This document shows positions 39,542-48,792 of a stretch of 64,000 bases of DNA, one piece after another (the stretch's first letter is position 1; each line of letters opens with the position of its first letter). The stretch comes from Limimaricola sp. G21655-S1 (lineage in GTDB: Bacteria > Pseudomonadota > Alphaproteobacteria > Rhodobacterales > Rhodobacteraceae): positions 221,893 through 285,892 of the forward strand of contig NZ_JAPWGO010000002.1 of NCBI RefSeq assembly GCF_027213785.1, in the 5' to 3' direction. The position numbers and the translations under genes are program-made. Under the pieces are notes generated by a model. That model saw nothing but the letters and a program-made list of their open reading frames with translations, did not search any database and had not been told where the DNA came from.

Positions 39542-40447
39542 TCAGGCCACGGATCCCGTTGAAGAAAGATGTTCGAGCGCCGCGTCGACGCGATCGAGAT
39601 CCTGCCCTTCGAGCGGCAATATCGGTCGCGGCGGATCAGCCCGGGTCAAACCCATCGACCCCGCGATGGCATAGACCACGCGCAGGCTGCCGAAGCTCCG
39701 GAACAGGTCCCATATCGGCGCAAAGCGCGCCTCGATCCGGGCGGTTTCCACGCGGTCGCCCGAGGAGGCGGCGCGCGCCAATTGCATGGCCGCCTCGGGC
39801 ATCAGCCCACCAATGACGCTGAACCAGGCATCCGCGCCTCCGAGCAGTGCCTCCGAGCAGCCCCAGTCGCCGCTATAGCCGATCGAAAAGCTCTCCGGCA
39901 GGGCCGCGCGCAGCCGGGCCAGATCCTCGGCAGGCGGAATGCCGGCAGGCAATGGCATCTTCACGGCGGCAATGCCGGGCAGATCGGCCAGTCGCTGCAG
40001 CAGCGGCAGGTCGAAGCTGAAATGCGTGGTGCCCGGATTGTTGTAGATGCAGATCGGCAGACCGGTCGCGGCGGCGGTGGCGCGGAAATGCTCGAACACC
40101 TCGTCCGGGATCAGCGGCGTGTAGGAGACGGGAGCCAGCAGCAGCGCATCCGCGCCTGCACGCTCGGCGTCCCGCGCCAGAGCCATGACAGCATCGGTGC
40201 GCAGCGCACCGACGCCCACGATCAACGGGATACGGCCAGCCACCGCCTCGGCCGCTGCCGCGACGGCGCGGTCGCGCTCCTCTCGTGAAAGGTAGGCATA
40301 GGTGCCGGTGCTTCCGAGCAGGCCGATGCTGTCGACCTCTGCCGCACAGAGCCGCGTCACCATCCGGCCCAGCGCCTCGGAATCGACGCGGCCATCGGCA
40401 TCGGCGGGGGTGATCGGAAAGGCGGAGAGCCCGCGAAACATGGTCAT
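39542..40447 (-). CDS. Dihydrodipicolinate synthase/N-acetylneuraminate lyase family protein
   Basis: A 301-residue (beta/alpha)8 aldolase or dehydratase of the DapA superfamily. LLGSTGTYAYLSREER is the substrate-carboxylate loop (GSTGE/T), IYNNPGTTHF holds the catalytic Tyr, and AAVKMPLP the Schiff-base Lys. The GTY in place of the usual GE after the loop, and the neighbours, argue against it being the lysine-biosynthesis enzyme; a sugar-acid or hydroxyproline-type substrate is more likely. The start at 40447 has GGAAGGG nine bases upstream. It follows livF on the same strand (66-base gap), so it may handle a substrate imported by that transporter. Confidence 0.85.
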   Translation of the reverse strand: MTMFRGLSAFPITPADADGRVDSEALGRMVTRLCAAEVDSIGLLGSTGTYAYLSREERDRAVAAAAEAVAGRIPLIVGVGALRTDAVMALARDAERAGADALLLAPVSYTPLIPDEVFEHFRATAAATGLPICIYNNPGTTHFSFDLPLLQRLADLPGIAAVKMPLPAGIPPAEDLARLRAALPESFSIGYSGDWGCSEALLGGADAWFSVIGGLMPEAAMQLARAASSGDRVETARIEARFAPIWDLFRSFGSLRVVYAIAGSMGLTRADPPRPILPLEGQDLDRVDAALEHLSSTGSVA

Positions 40448-40513
40448 GGCGCAGCGCCCTTCCATTGAAACGGTCGCGGCGATCTTTGCCGCCTCCGTTC
40501 GGGGAGGCAAGCG

Positions 40514-41224
40514 TCACGCCCCGAGATAGGCCTCCCGAATGCGCGGATCGGCGATCAGCTCAGCGGCATTGCCCGAGAGCGTGATCTCGCCCTGTTCCAT
40601 GACATAGCCGCGATCCGCGATCGACAGCGCCGCATAGGCGTTCTGCTCGACCATCAACAGCGTCACGCCGCGATCTCGGAGGCTCTTCACCACCGCCAGC
40701 ACCTGGTCGACCAGCACCGGGGCCAGGCCCATCGACGGCTCGTCGAGCAGCATCAGCTTCGGGCGGCCCATGATGGCGCGACCGATGGCGAGCATCTGCT
40801 GCTGGCCGCCCGAGAGGCCGCCTGCGGGCAGCGCCGCCTTGTCGCGCAGGATCGGAAAGAGGCCATAGACCTCGTCCATGTCCGCGCCGAGATCGTCCGT
40901 GCGATGATAGCCGCCCAGGCTCAGATTCTCGGCCACGCTCAGATCGCCGAAGATCTGCCGCCCCTCCGGCGAATGCGCGACGCCCAGAGCCGCGCGCGCG
41001 TGGTCGGGCTGGCGGGTCAGGTCGTGGCCCGAAAATCGAACGGAGCCGGATTTCACCGGCTGCACGCCGGAGATGCACCGCATCAAGGTGGTCTTGCCCG
41101 CGCCATTGGCCCCGACGAGCGAGACGATCTCACCCTCGTTCACGGTGAGATCGACGCCGTGCAGCACCTCGATCGGGCCATAGGCGGAGCGCAGGCCCTC
41201 GATGGACAAAAGCGGTTCAGGCAT
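40514..41224 (-). CDS. livF: Branched-chain-type ABC transporter ATP-binding protein LivF
   Basis: A 236-residue ABC ATPase. Walker A GANGAGKTT, signature LSGGQQQMLAIGRAI, Walker B LMLLDEPSMGLAP and VEQNAYAALSIADRGYVMEQG are standard for LivF. It overlaps livG by eight bases and is the last of the liv genes here. These transporters import branched-chain amino acids, amides, urea or aromatic acids; next to a paa cluster, an aromatic substrate is plausible. Confidence 0.93.
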   Translation of the reverse strand: MPEPLLSIEGLRSAYGPIEVLHGVDLTVNEGEIVSLVGANGAGKTTLMRCISGVQPVKSGSVRFSGHDLTRQPDHARAALGVAHSPEGRQIFGDLSVAENLSLGGYHRTDDLGADMDEVYGLFPILRDKAALPAGGLSGGQQQMLAIGRAIMGRPKLMLLDEPSMGLAPVLVDQVLAVVKSLRDRGVTLLMVEQNAYAALSIADRGYVMEQGEITLSGNAAELIADPRIREAYLGA

Positions 41225-42005
41225 GGGCGGCGGCCTCGGCTTCGGCGGCGCCATGGGCGCCGAGATAGGCGGCGATGACGTGGGGGTTTGTGCGGATCTC
41301 CTCCGGCCCGCCTTCGGCGATCTTGCGGCCCTGATCGAGTACGACGATGTGCGATGAGATGCGCATCACCATGCGCATGTCGTGCTCGATCAGCACCACG
41401 GTCTTGCCCTCGTCCGCGATGGCATGGATCAGGTCGTCGACCTCGCGCGTCTCGACCGCGTTGCAGCCCGCTGCCGGTTCGTCGAGCAGCAGGATGGTGC
41501 AGCCGGTGACCAGCGCGCGGGCGATCTCCAGCCGCTTGAGCTGTCCATAGGACATCTCGGAGGCCGGGCGATGCGCCAGATCGGCGAGGCCCGCGCGTTC
41601 CAGCGCGGCCATGGCGCTGGCGCGGCTCCGCTCGGTCTCGCATCGCGCACCGGGCAGGCCCAGCAGGTCGGAGAGCAGGTTGGATTTCTCCTGCATGTGG
41701 CAGCCGGTCATGACGTTGTCGAGCGCGCTCATCTGCGGGAAGACCTGCAGGTTCTGAAAGGTGCGGGCCATGCCGCGCCGGGCCAGATCGTGGGCCGCGA
41801 GGCCGGTGACGTCCTGCCCGTCGATCCGGACCCGGCCGGAGCTGGCGCGGTAGACCCCGGAGACGAGGTTGAACAGCGTGGTCTTGCCCGCGCCGTTCGG
41901 ACCGATGATCGAGGTCACCTCGCCCGGTTTCGCGGTGAAGCTCACGCCGTCCACGGCCTTGATGCCGCCGAAGGCGATGCCGAGGCCGTCGATGTCGAGG
42001 CTCAT
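41217..42005 (-). CDS. livG: Branched-chain-type ABC transporter ATP-binding protein LivG
   Basis: A 262-residue ABC ATPase with Walker A GPNGAGKTT, LivG-specific RTFQNLQVFPQMSALDNVM, Walker B ILLLDEPAAGCNA and switch IEHDMRMVM. The signature reads MSYGQLKRLEIARAL, a common LivG variant lacking the usual GG. Its ATG overlaps the stop of the livM 3' part (ATGA), which supports the frame-corrected livM end at 42002. Confidence 0.93.
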   Translation of the reverse strand: MSLDIDGLGIAFGGIKAVDGVSFTAKPGEVTSIIGPNGAGKTTLFNLVSGVYRASSGRVRIDGQDVTGLAAHDLARRGMARTFQNLQVFPQMSALDNVMTGCHMQEKSNLLSDLLGLPGARCETERSRASAMAALERAGLADLAHRPASEMSYGQLKRLEIARALVTGCTILLLDEPAAGCNAVETREVDDLIHAIADEGKTVVLIEHDMRMVMRISSHIVVLDQGRKIAEGGPEEIRTNPHVIAAYLGAHGAAEAEAAAHA

Positions 42006-43038
42006 GATTTCCTCCGGGTCCAGAGATCGGCGATGAAGGGCACGAGGCCGCGCCGCATCGCGATCATGGTGACCACCATGATGCCGCCAAGCACCATGTG
42101 CTCGTAATCGGCGAAGACCGTGAGCACCTGCGGCAGCGCGGTGAGGATCAGGGCGCCGACCAGCGCGCCGAACACCGAGGTGGCCCGCCCAGCACCGCCA
42201 TGGTCACCATCTCGACGGAATGCATGAAGCCGCCCGTCTCGGGGGTGATGTAGCCATTGGCCAGCGCCAGCAGGCCGCCCGCCACGGCGGCGTAGAGCGC
42301 CGAGATCACGAAGGCGCGCGACTTGGCGCGGGCCACGTCGATGCCGAGCGAACGCGCGGCGACATCGCTGTCATGGATCGCCCGCAGGCTGCGCCCCGAT
42401 GGGGAGCCCGCGAGGTTGACCGCGATCGCCGCACCGATGGCGGCGGTGAAGCCCGCGACCCAGTACCACGCTTCGGCGGATTTCAGATTGAGGCCCACCA
42501 TCTTGAACAGGTTGCGGGCGTTCATGCCGGAGACCGTCATGCCGTCCGGCCCGCCGGTGAGCCAGGCCTCCTTCGACAGCACCATCCAGATCAGCATGCC
42601 CAGACCCAGCGTCGCGATGGCGAGGTAATAGCCCGAAAGCTTCAGGATCGGCCGCCCGACGACGAGCGCCAGCAGACCGGCCAGCAGCACCCCCGACAGC
42701 ATCGCCAGCGGCGACGGCACGCCGTAATTCGGCAGGATCGCGGTGGTATATGCGCCGATGGTGAAGAAGCCGGCATGGCCGAGGCTGACCAGGCCGACAT
42801 AGCCCAGCAGCACCACGATGCCGGTGACCGCAAGCGTGTTGATCCAGACCAGCGTACCGACCCGGTAGAAATAGCTCGACGGAAAGATCAGCGCGCCCAG
42901 CCCCACGAGGACCGCGAAGACCAGGAAGGTGCCAAGCCCCGGCCCGATGGCGCGCCGCCTTGTGACTTTGTTCTGCAAATACGCATCGCGCCCGGTATCG
43001 ACCGGCGCGGCGCTGGTGGTCGTCTCCTGCCCGGCCAT
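42002..43038 (-). pseudogene. livM: livM permease gene interrupted by a single-base frameshift
   Basis: The first ~280 residues, from ATG 43038, are a normal LivM permease (VTGIVVLLGYVGLVSLGHAGFF, GYYLAIATLGLG, IHDSDVAARSLGIDVARAK, VEMVTMAVLGG). At about 42182-42190 (GGGCGGGCC on the minus strand) the frame breaks: the zero frame stops at 42148 after foreign sequence, while the +1-shifted frame continues as family-like SVFGALVGALILTALPQV and ends at 42002 with ATGA overlap to livG. One missing base in a G/C run explains this. Either a sequencing error or a real mutation that would inactivate the transporter. livH precedes it with a one-base overlap. Confidence 0.88.
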
Positions 43039-43910
43039 CACACCCGCTCCGTGATACGCGCGCCGAACAGGCCCTGGGGCCGCAGGAACAGCACGAGAAG
43101 AATGACCACGAAGGCGCTCGCATCCTTGTAGTCGGAGGAGATGTAGCCCGCCGTCATCGCCTCGATCAGCCCGATCAGCAGCCCGCCCGCCAGCGCGCCC
43201 AGAGGCGAGCCGACGCCGCCCAGCATGGTGGCCGAGAAGCCCTTGAGCGCCATCAGAACGCCGACATCGTAGCTGGTGAAGGTGACCGGCGTCGCCAGCA
43301 CCCCGGCCAGCGCGCCGATGGCGGCCGAAAGCGCAAAGGAGAGGTTCATCGCGCGGCCCGTGTTGATGCCGACGAGTGCTGCGGCCATGCGGTTCGAGGC
43401 GGTGGCACGGATGCCACGCCCGGCCCGGGTCCGGTTCAGGAACCACGCGAGAAAGGCGAAGACCGCGATGCTGCCGCCGATGATCCACAGGCTCTGCGGC
43501 AGGATGGTGGCGCCCCCGACGCGCAGGGGCGCGTCGCCGGAGAAGCCGTCATAGCGATGGATCTGCTTGTCGAAGACCGCCTGCATGGCGCCGCGCAGGA
43601 AGATGCTGGCGCCGATCGTGATGATGATCAGCGACACCAGCGGCGCCTCGCGCGCGGGTCGGATCGCCAGCCGGTAGAGCGCGACGCCCACCAGCATACC
43701 CGCGATCACCGCCAGCGGCGCCGCGATCCAGACCGGCACGCCCGCGCCGATCAGCGCCGCCGCCGTCATGCCGCCGATCACCACGAACTCGCCCTGGGCG
43801 AAGTTCACGACGCCGGAGGCGTTGTAGATCAGCGTGAACCCGAGGGCGATGGCCGCGTAGATCGCGCCCACCGTGACCCCGGAGACGAGGAATTGCAGAA
43901 GCTCCGACAA
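43038..43910 (-). CDS. livH: Branched-chain-type ABC transporter permease LivH
   Basis: A 290-residue inner-membrane permease with about eight helices. The opening LLQFLVSGVTVGAIYAAIALGFTLIYNASGVVNFAQGEF is the LivH hallmark; IRATASNRMAAALVGINTGRAMN is the ATPase-contact loop. It lies nine bases after the substrate-binding-protein gene, and its stop shares a base with the livM start. Confidence 0.93.
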   Translation of the reverse strand: MSELLQFLVSGVTVGAIYAAIALGFTLIYNASGVVNFAQGEFVVIGGMTAAALIGAGVPVWIAAPLAVIAGMLVGVALYRLAIRPAREAPLVSLIIITIGASIFLRGAMQAVFDKQIHRYDGFSGDAPLRVGGATILPQSLWIIGGSIAVFAFLAWFLNRTRAGRGIRATASNRMAAALVGINTGRAMNLSFALSAAIGALAGVLATPVTFTSYDVGVLMALKGFSATMLGGVGSPLGALAGGLLIGLIEAMTAGYISSDYKDASAFVVILLVLFLRPQGLFGARITERV

Positions 43911-43919
43911 GGCAGATCC

Positions 43920-45062
43920 TTACTCTTCGACCGGGGTCCAGCCGCCATCCTTGATCTCGAGGATCCGGAAGGCCGAAAGGTCGAGACCCATGTGGTCCTC
44001 GGGGGTGAAGCTGTAGACGCCGGTGACGCCGGCATGGCCCTCGGTCGCCTCGAGCGCGTCGCGGATCTCGACCGGATCGGTCGAGTCGGCCCGCTCGATC
44101 GCGTTCACCAGCAGGTGGAAGGCATCATAGGCATAGCCGCCGAAGGTCGAGGGCTTCTCGCCATGGGCCGCCTCATAGGCCGCGATGTAGTCCTGCACCG
44201 GCTGGCGCTGCGGGTCGTCCTCGGCCAGCTGGTCGGGGATCAAGAGTGGCGTCGCGGGCAGGCGCAGCCCGTTCGCGGCGTCACCGGCAAGCTTGATGAA
44301 CTCGTCGGAGGCGACGCCGTGGCTCTGATAGAACGGCAGTTCGATTCCGAGCTGGGCGTAGTTGCGGGTCACCACCGCCGGGCCCTGGCCGAAGCCGGGA
44401 TTCACCACCGCTTCGATACCCTCGGTGGCGGCGATGTTGGTGAGCTGCGGGGTCATGTCGCTGTCGCTGCCGCCATAGCTCTCATCGGCGACGATCTCGA
44501 CGCCGGAGGCCTCGGCCACGTCGAGGCACTGCTCGCGCATCGAGGCGCCGAAGCCGTCGGTGCCCGAGATCAGCCCGACCTTGGTCATGCCGCGCGAGGT
44601 GATGTCGGCGAAGATCTTCTCGCAGGCCATGCGGTCGGTATGCGGCGTCTTGAAGACGAACTCCTGCACCGGGTCGATGATCACCACGGCACCGGCGAGC
44701 GAGATGAACGGGATCTCGTAATCGGCGAAGAGCGGCGCCATCGCCATGGTGGCCCCGGTCGAGGAGCCGCCGATCACCGCGACCACCTCGTCCTCCTCGA
44801 TGAGACGGGTCGCGAAGGTGCGCGCCTTGTTCGGATCGGCACCGTCGTCATAGACGATCAGCTCGACCTCTTCGCCGTTGATGCCGCCATTGGCGTTCAG
44901 TTCCTCGACCAGCATCTCCAGCGTCTTTGCCTCGGGATCGCCGAGAAAGGCGGCCGGGCCGGTGACGGCGAGCGAGGCGCCGATCTTGATCTCGGCCAGC
45001 GCGGGCGCGGCCGTCAGCAGGGCCAGCGCCGAGACGCCGGCGGCAACTGCTTGTCTCGTCAT
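43920..45062 (-). CDS. Liv-type ABC transporter substrate-binding protein
   Basis: A 380-residue periplasmic protein of the LivK/Peripla_BP_6 family. Residues 1-23 are a signal peptide ending ALA; IKIGASLAVTGPAAFLGDPEAKTLEMLVEELNANGGING is the standard first lobe. Substrate cannot be read from sequence. AGGGAGGAATGAC precedes ATG 45062. It diverges from paaG across 171 bases, and that shared control region has elements similar to one upstream of paaA; co-regulation with phenylacetate genes is therefore plausible. The long open frame upstream of 45062 is a shadow. Confidence 0.92.
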   Translation of the reverse strand: MTRQAVAAGVSALALLTAAPALAEIKIGASLAVTGPAAFLGDPEAKTLEMLVEELNANGGINGEEVELIVYDDGADPNKARTFATRLIEEDEVVAVIGGSSTGATMAMAPLFADYEIPFISLAGAVVIIDPVQEFVFKTPHTDRMACEKIFADITSRGMTKVGLISGTDGFGASMREQCLDVAEASGVEIVADESYGGSDSDMTPQLTNIAATEGIEAVVNPGFGQGPAVVTRNYAQLGIELPFYQSHGVASDEFIKLAGDAANGLRLPATPLLIPDQLAEDDPQRQPVQDYIAAYEAAHGEKPSTFGGYAYDAFHLLVNAIERADSTDPVEIRDALEATEGHAGVTGVYSFTPEDHMGLDLSAFRILEIKDGGWTPVEE

Positions 45063-45080
45063 GTCATTCCTCCCTTTCGT

Positions 45081-45096
45081 CACATCGCAGCACATA
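45081..45096. promoter_or_regulatory. Repeated CACATC-n4-CACATA element in the liv/paaG divergent region
   Basis: CACATC-GCAG-CACATA at 45081-45096 is followed by TTTTCGG. A related element, CACATC-n6-CACATA followed by ATTCGG, lies at 48810-48827 upstream of paaA. The 171-base region is also locally AT-rich (CACATTTTTTCC at 45150-45161), as expected for divergent promoters. Confidence 0.4.
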
Positions 45097-45233
45097 TTTT
45101 CGGCATTCCGTGACGCTTTATTCATTGACCAGCCGCGACCGTCATGCAACACATTTTTTCCGAAAGCGCTGCGTTTCCGTGCCCCTTTGAAGGGAGAGGC
45201 CGGTGGCGATGCGCGCGATGCGAGGGAGGGATC

Positions 45234-46031
45234 ATGACCGAGCCAGTTCTTCTGGAGGACCTGACGGATGGCGTGCTGCGCCTGACGCTGAACCGGCCCG
45301 ACCGCCTGAACGCCTTCACCCCCGAGCTGCATGCGGCGCTGCGCGCGGCGATCGGCCGGGCGGCCGAGGACGAGGCGGTGCGCGCGGTGCTGCTCACCGG
45401 GGCCGGTCGCGGCTTCTGCGCCGGTCAGGATCTCGGCCAGCGCCATCCCGATGCCGCGGGCGGCGCGCCGGATCTGGGCGAGACGATCGGCACGCTGTGG
45501 AACCCGCTGGTGCGCGCCATCCGAGCCCTGCCCAAGCCGGTGATCTGCGCGGTGAACGGCGTCGCCGCCGGCGCCGGCGCCAACCTCGCCATCGCCTGCG
45601 ACATCGTTCTGGCGGGCGAGAGCGCGCGCTTCATCCAGTCCTTCGCCAAGCTCGGGCTCGTGCCGGATTCGGGCGGCACATGGACCCTGACCCGGGCGCT
45701 TGGCGAAGCTCGCGCCAAGGCACTGGCGCTGACCGGTCAGCCGCTGGGCGCGGCGCAGGCCGCCGATTGGGGGCTGATCTGGCGCGCCGTGCCGGATACG
45801 GCGCTGATGGAGGAGGCGGAGGCGCTCGCGGCCGCGCTGGCCAAGGGGCCGACCTATGGCTACGGGCTGACCAAGCAGGCGATCCAGGCCGCGGGTGGTC
45901 AAACTCTTGACGCCAGCCTCGATCTGGAGCGCGACCTGCAACGCAAGGCGGGCTTCTCGCCCGATTATGCCGAGGGCGTGCGCGCCTTCACCGAGAAGCG
46001 GGAGCCGGTCTTCACCGGGCGCGCGCAATGA
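45234..46031 (+). CDS. paaG: Ring 1,2-epoxyphenylacetyl-CoA isomerase PaaG
   Basis: A 265-residue crotonase-fold enzyme. It isomerises the epoxide made by PaaABCE to the oxepin form, and can also shift double bonds in later intermediates. The oxyanion loop is FCAGQDLGQRH, and the catalytic Asp lies in GLVPDSGGTW, where ordinary hydratases have Glu; VNGVAAGAGANLAIACD is typical. The start at 45234 follows GAGGGAGG. It heads the paaG-paaI-paaK arm and overlaps paaI by four bases. Confidence 0.9.
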   Translation: MTEPVLLEDLTDGVLRLTLNRPDRLNAFTPELHAALRAAIGRAAEDEAVRAVLLTGAGRGFCAGQDLGQRHPDAAGGAPDLGETIGTLWNPLVRAIRALPKPVICAVNGVAAGAGANLAIACDIVLAGESARFIQSFAKLGLVPDSGGTWTLTRALGEARAKALALTGQPLGAAQAADWGLIWRAVPDTALMEEAEALAAALAKGPTYGYGLTKQAIQAAGGQTLDASLDLERDLQRKAGFSPDYAEGVRAFTEKREPVFTGRAQ

Positions 46032-46471
46032 GCGGCGCAGTGGAGATGAAGCTCGACCCGCAGGCGCAGGCCGAGAAGCGCACGCAGGAGATGTGGGACG
46101 AGGACACCGCCAGCAAGGCGATGGGGATGGAGCTTCTCGAGGTCGGACCCGGCACCGCCGTGATGCGGATGCGGGTGCGCGAGGACATGGTGAACGGCCA
46201 TGGCACGCTGCATGGCGGCCTGACCTTCGCCTTCGCCGACAGCGTCTTCGCCTTCGCCGCCAACAGCTACGACTACCAGGCCGTCGGCGTGCAATGCGAC
46301 ATCGTCTACCACGCGCCGGGGCGCTTGGGCGACGTGCTGATCGGCACCGGCACCGAGGTGACGCGGGCCGGGCGCTCGGGGCTCTACGACGTGGCGGTGC
46401 ATCGCGAGGACGGCACGCTGATCGCCAGCTTTCGCGGCAATTCGCGGATCGTGACGCCACGCGCCAAGTGA
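46028..46471 (+). CDS. paaI: Phenylacetate-pathway hotdog thioesterase PaaI
   Basis: A 147-residue hotdog-fold acyl-CoA thioesterase. The catalytic region NGHGTLHGGLTFAFADSVFAFAAN contains the conserved Asn/His and Asp residues of PaaI. It is thought to release CoA from dead-end or reactive pathway intermediates, protecting the CoA pool. It overlaps paaG (ATGA); paaK starts 41 bases later with a GGGAGGACGAC site. Confidence 0.93.
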   Translation: MSGAVEMKLDPQAQAEKRTQEMWDEDTASKAMGMELLEVGPGTAVMRMRVREDMVNGHGTLHGGLTFAFADSVFAFAANSYDYQAVGVQCDIVYHAPGRLGDVLIGTGTEVTRAGRSGLYDVAVHREDGTLIASFRGNSRIVTPRAK

Positions 46472-46512
46472 ACTGAGACCGGCGCCGCGGGAGGGCGCCG
46501 AGGGAGGACGAC

Positions 46513-47823
46513 ATGCTCACCAGACCCACCGGGGCCCGCGCGCCCCTCGACCCGATCGAAACCGCCTCGCGCGACGAGATCGCGGCGCTGCAGCTCCAGC
46601 GGATGAAACAGACGCTCCGGCGCGCCTATGAGGGCTCGCCCTTCTACCGGGCGAAGTTCGACGAATGCGGCGTCCACCCGGACGATCTGAAGTCGCTTTC
46701 GGACCTCAAGAAATTCCCCTTCACCGTGAAGCAGGACCTGCGCGACAACTATCCCTTCGGCATGTTCGCGGTGCCGCAAAGCCGGATCGCGCGGCTGCAC
46801 GCCTCCTCTGGCACCACCGGCAAGCCGACGGTCGTGGCCTATACGAAGAACGACATCGACACCTGGGCCGACGTGATGGCGCGCTCGATCCGCGCCGCGG
46901 GCGGCGCGCCGGGCGACATCTGCCACGTCGCCTATGGCTACGGCCTCTTCACCGGCGGGCTTGGCGCGCATTACGGGGCCGAGCGGCTGGGCTGCACCGT
47001 GGTCCCGGTCTCCGGCGGCATGACAGAGCGCCAGATCACGCTGATCGAGGATTTCAAGCCCTCGATCATCATGGTCACCCCCTCCTACATGCTGTCGATC
47101 CTCGACGCCTACCGCGCCGCCGGGCTCGACCCGCGCGAAAGCTCGCTCAAGACCGGCATCTTCGGGGCCGAGCCCTGGACCAACGCCATGCGCCAGGAAA
47201 TCGAGCAGGCCTTCGACATGGATGCAGTCGATATCTTCGGTCTCTCCGAGGTGATGGGCCCGGGCGTCGCGCAGGAATGCGTCGAGACCAAGGACGGTCT
47301 GCACATCTGGGAGGACCACTTCTACCCGGAGATCATCGATCCGGAGACCGGGGAGCCGGTCGAGGACGGGCAGGAAGGCGAGCTGGTCTTCACCTCGCTC
47401 ACCAAGGAGGCCTTTCCGATCATCCGCTACCGCACCCGCGACCTGACGCGGCTGCTGCCCGGCACCGCGCGGTCGATGCGGCGGATGGAGAAGGTAACGG
47501 GCCGCAGCGACGACATGATCATCCTGCGCGGCGTCAATGTCTTCCCAACCCAGATCGAGGAGCAGATCCTGAAATGCGCGGCGCTGGCCCCGCATTACCA
47601 GATCCACCTGTCCCGCAAGGGCCGGATGGACGAGATGTGCATCCATTGCGAGTGCAAGACCGATGGCGACGAGGCCGCGGCACAGGCGGCCGCGCGCGAG
47701 CTGATGGGCCACGTCAAGAGCGTGGTCGGCGTGTCTTGCAAGGTCGAGATCAAGCCCTGTGGCAGCATCGCACGCTCGGAGGGTAAGGCGAAGCGCGTCG
47801 TCGACGAGCGGCCCAAGGGCTGA
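46513..47823 (+). CDS. paaK: Phenylacetate--CoA ligase
   Basis: A 436-residue adenylate-forming enzyme that activates phenylacetate to phenylacetyl-CoA. The nucleotide loop is ASSGTTGKPTVV, with YGYGLFTGGLGAHYGAERLG, FGAEPWTN and IFGLSEVMGPG characteristic of PaaK; the C-terminal lid has GRSDDMIILRGVNVFP. Length matches the family (about 437). GGGAGG lies just before the ATG. paaX follows after 57 bases. Confidence 0.96.
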   Translation: MLTRPTGARAPLDPIETASRDEIAALQLQRMKQTLRRAYEGSPFYRAKFDECGVHPDDLKSLSDLKKFPFTVKQDLRDNYPFGMFAVPQSRIARLHASSGTTGKPTVVAYTKNDIDTWADVMARSIRAAGGAPGDICHVAYGYGLFTGGLGAHYGAERLGCTVVPVSGGMTERQITLIEDFKPSIIMVTPSYMLSILDAYRAAGLDPRESSLKTGIFGAEPWTNAMRQEIEQAFDMDAVDIFGLSEVMGPGVAQECVETKDGLHIWEDHFYPEIIDPETGEPVEDGQEGELVFTSLTKEAFPIIRYRTRDLTRLLPGTARSMRRMEKVTGRSDDMIILRGVNVFPTQIEEQILKCAALAPHYQIHLSRKGRMDEMCIHCECKTDGDEAAAQAAARELMGHVKSVVGVSCKVEIKPCGSIARSEGKAKRVVDERPKG

Positions 47824-47880
47824 ATTGTGCCCATGGCGCGAGGGCACTACACCGGTTCTCGCGCACAACCCGGAGCCGAC

Positions 47881-48732
47881 ATGTCGCCAGATGCCCTGCA
47901 CAACGTCCTCGCCGCCAATCCGGTCAGCGCCGGTGCCTTCATCGTCACGCTCTATGGCGATGTGGTGGCGCCACGCGGCGGCGAGATCTGGATGGGCAAC
48001 ATCATTTCGGCCTGCGCCGCCGTCGGCCTGAGTGAAAGCCGGGTGCGCACCGCCGTGTCGCGGCTCGTCGCCGCCGAGCGGATCGAGGGGGTGAAGGACG
48101 GGCGCAAGAGCTACTACCGGCTCACCGCCTCGGCGGAAAAGGAGTTCCAGCGCGCCGCGCGGCTGATCTATCGCCGCCCCCGCGCCGCGCCGCTCAGGGG
48201 CTGGCATCTCGTGGCGTTGCCGCAGGGGCCGGGGCGCGAAGCGCTGGTGACACGGCTGACGCGACTGCGCTTCGGGATGGCCGAGCCCTATCTCGCGATC
48301 CTGCCAAATCGCGGCGACCCCCTGCCCCCCTTGGGCGCGCCGCATTTCCACGCCACCACCGAGGACGACCTGACCGAGATGGCTCGCGCGGCATGGCCGC
48401 TCGACGCCTTGGCCGAACGGATGGCGCGTTTCATGGAGGGCTTCGCACCGCTCGACGGCGTGTCCTGCAGCCCCGAAGAGGCGCTGGGGCTACGGCTGCT
48501 GCTGGTGCATGTCTACCGCGACATCGCGCTGTCGGACCCGGCGCTGCCTCTGGGGATGTTGCCCGAGAATTGGCAGGGCCCGGAGGTGCGCGCGCTGTTC
48601 GCCCGGCTCTACCTGCACCTCACCCCCGGCGCCGATGCCGCCGTGGCGCGCGATTTCGTCGACCGCGACGGCCCTCTCAGGGCCGATCCGACCCGCATCG
48701 CCCGTCGCATCGCCGATCTCTCCTACCACTGA
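47881..48732 (+). CDS. paaX: PaaX-family transcriptional repressor
   Basis: A 283-residue GntR-like regulator of the PaaX family, which in E. coli and Pseudomonas represses paa genes and is released by phenylacetyl-CoA. The N-terminal winged helix includes SAGAFIVTLYGDVVAPRGGEIWMGNIISACAAVGLSESRVRTAVSRLVA, typical of PaaX, and the middle has the YYRLT segment. The start at 47881 has GGAG nearby; an in-frame ATG at 47833 is possible. It lies between the paaGIK arm and paaABCDEZY; a dyad just downstream of it is the likely operator. Confidence 0.9.
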   Translation: MSPDALHNVLAANPVSAGAFIVTLYGDVVAPRGGEIWMGNIISACAAVGLSESRVRTAVSRLVAAERIEGVKDGRKSYYRLTASAEKEFQRAARLIYRRPRAAPLRGWHLVALPQGPGREALVTRLTRLRFGMAEPYLAILPNRGDPLPPLGAPHFHATTEDDLTEMARAAWPLDALAERMARFMEGFAPLDGVSCSPEEALGLRLLLVHVYRDIALSDPALPLGMLPENWQGPEVRALFARLYLHLTPGADAAVARDFVDRDGPLRADPTRIARRIADLSYH

Positions 48733-48792
48733 TCCGACGGGGCAGTTCCACCCTGCGGAACGCCGTCACGATACATCACACGCATCCGATCT

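Noticed and set aside
39542..40447. dapA for lysine biosynthesis
   Set aside because: The superfamily motifs are present, but the loop following GSTG differs from true DapA and the transporter context suggests a catabolic aldolase or dehydratase.
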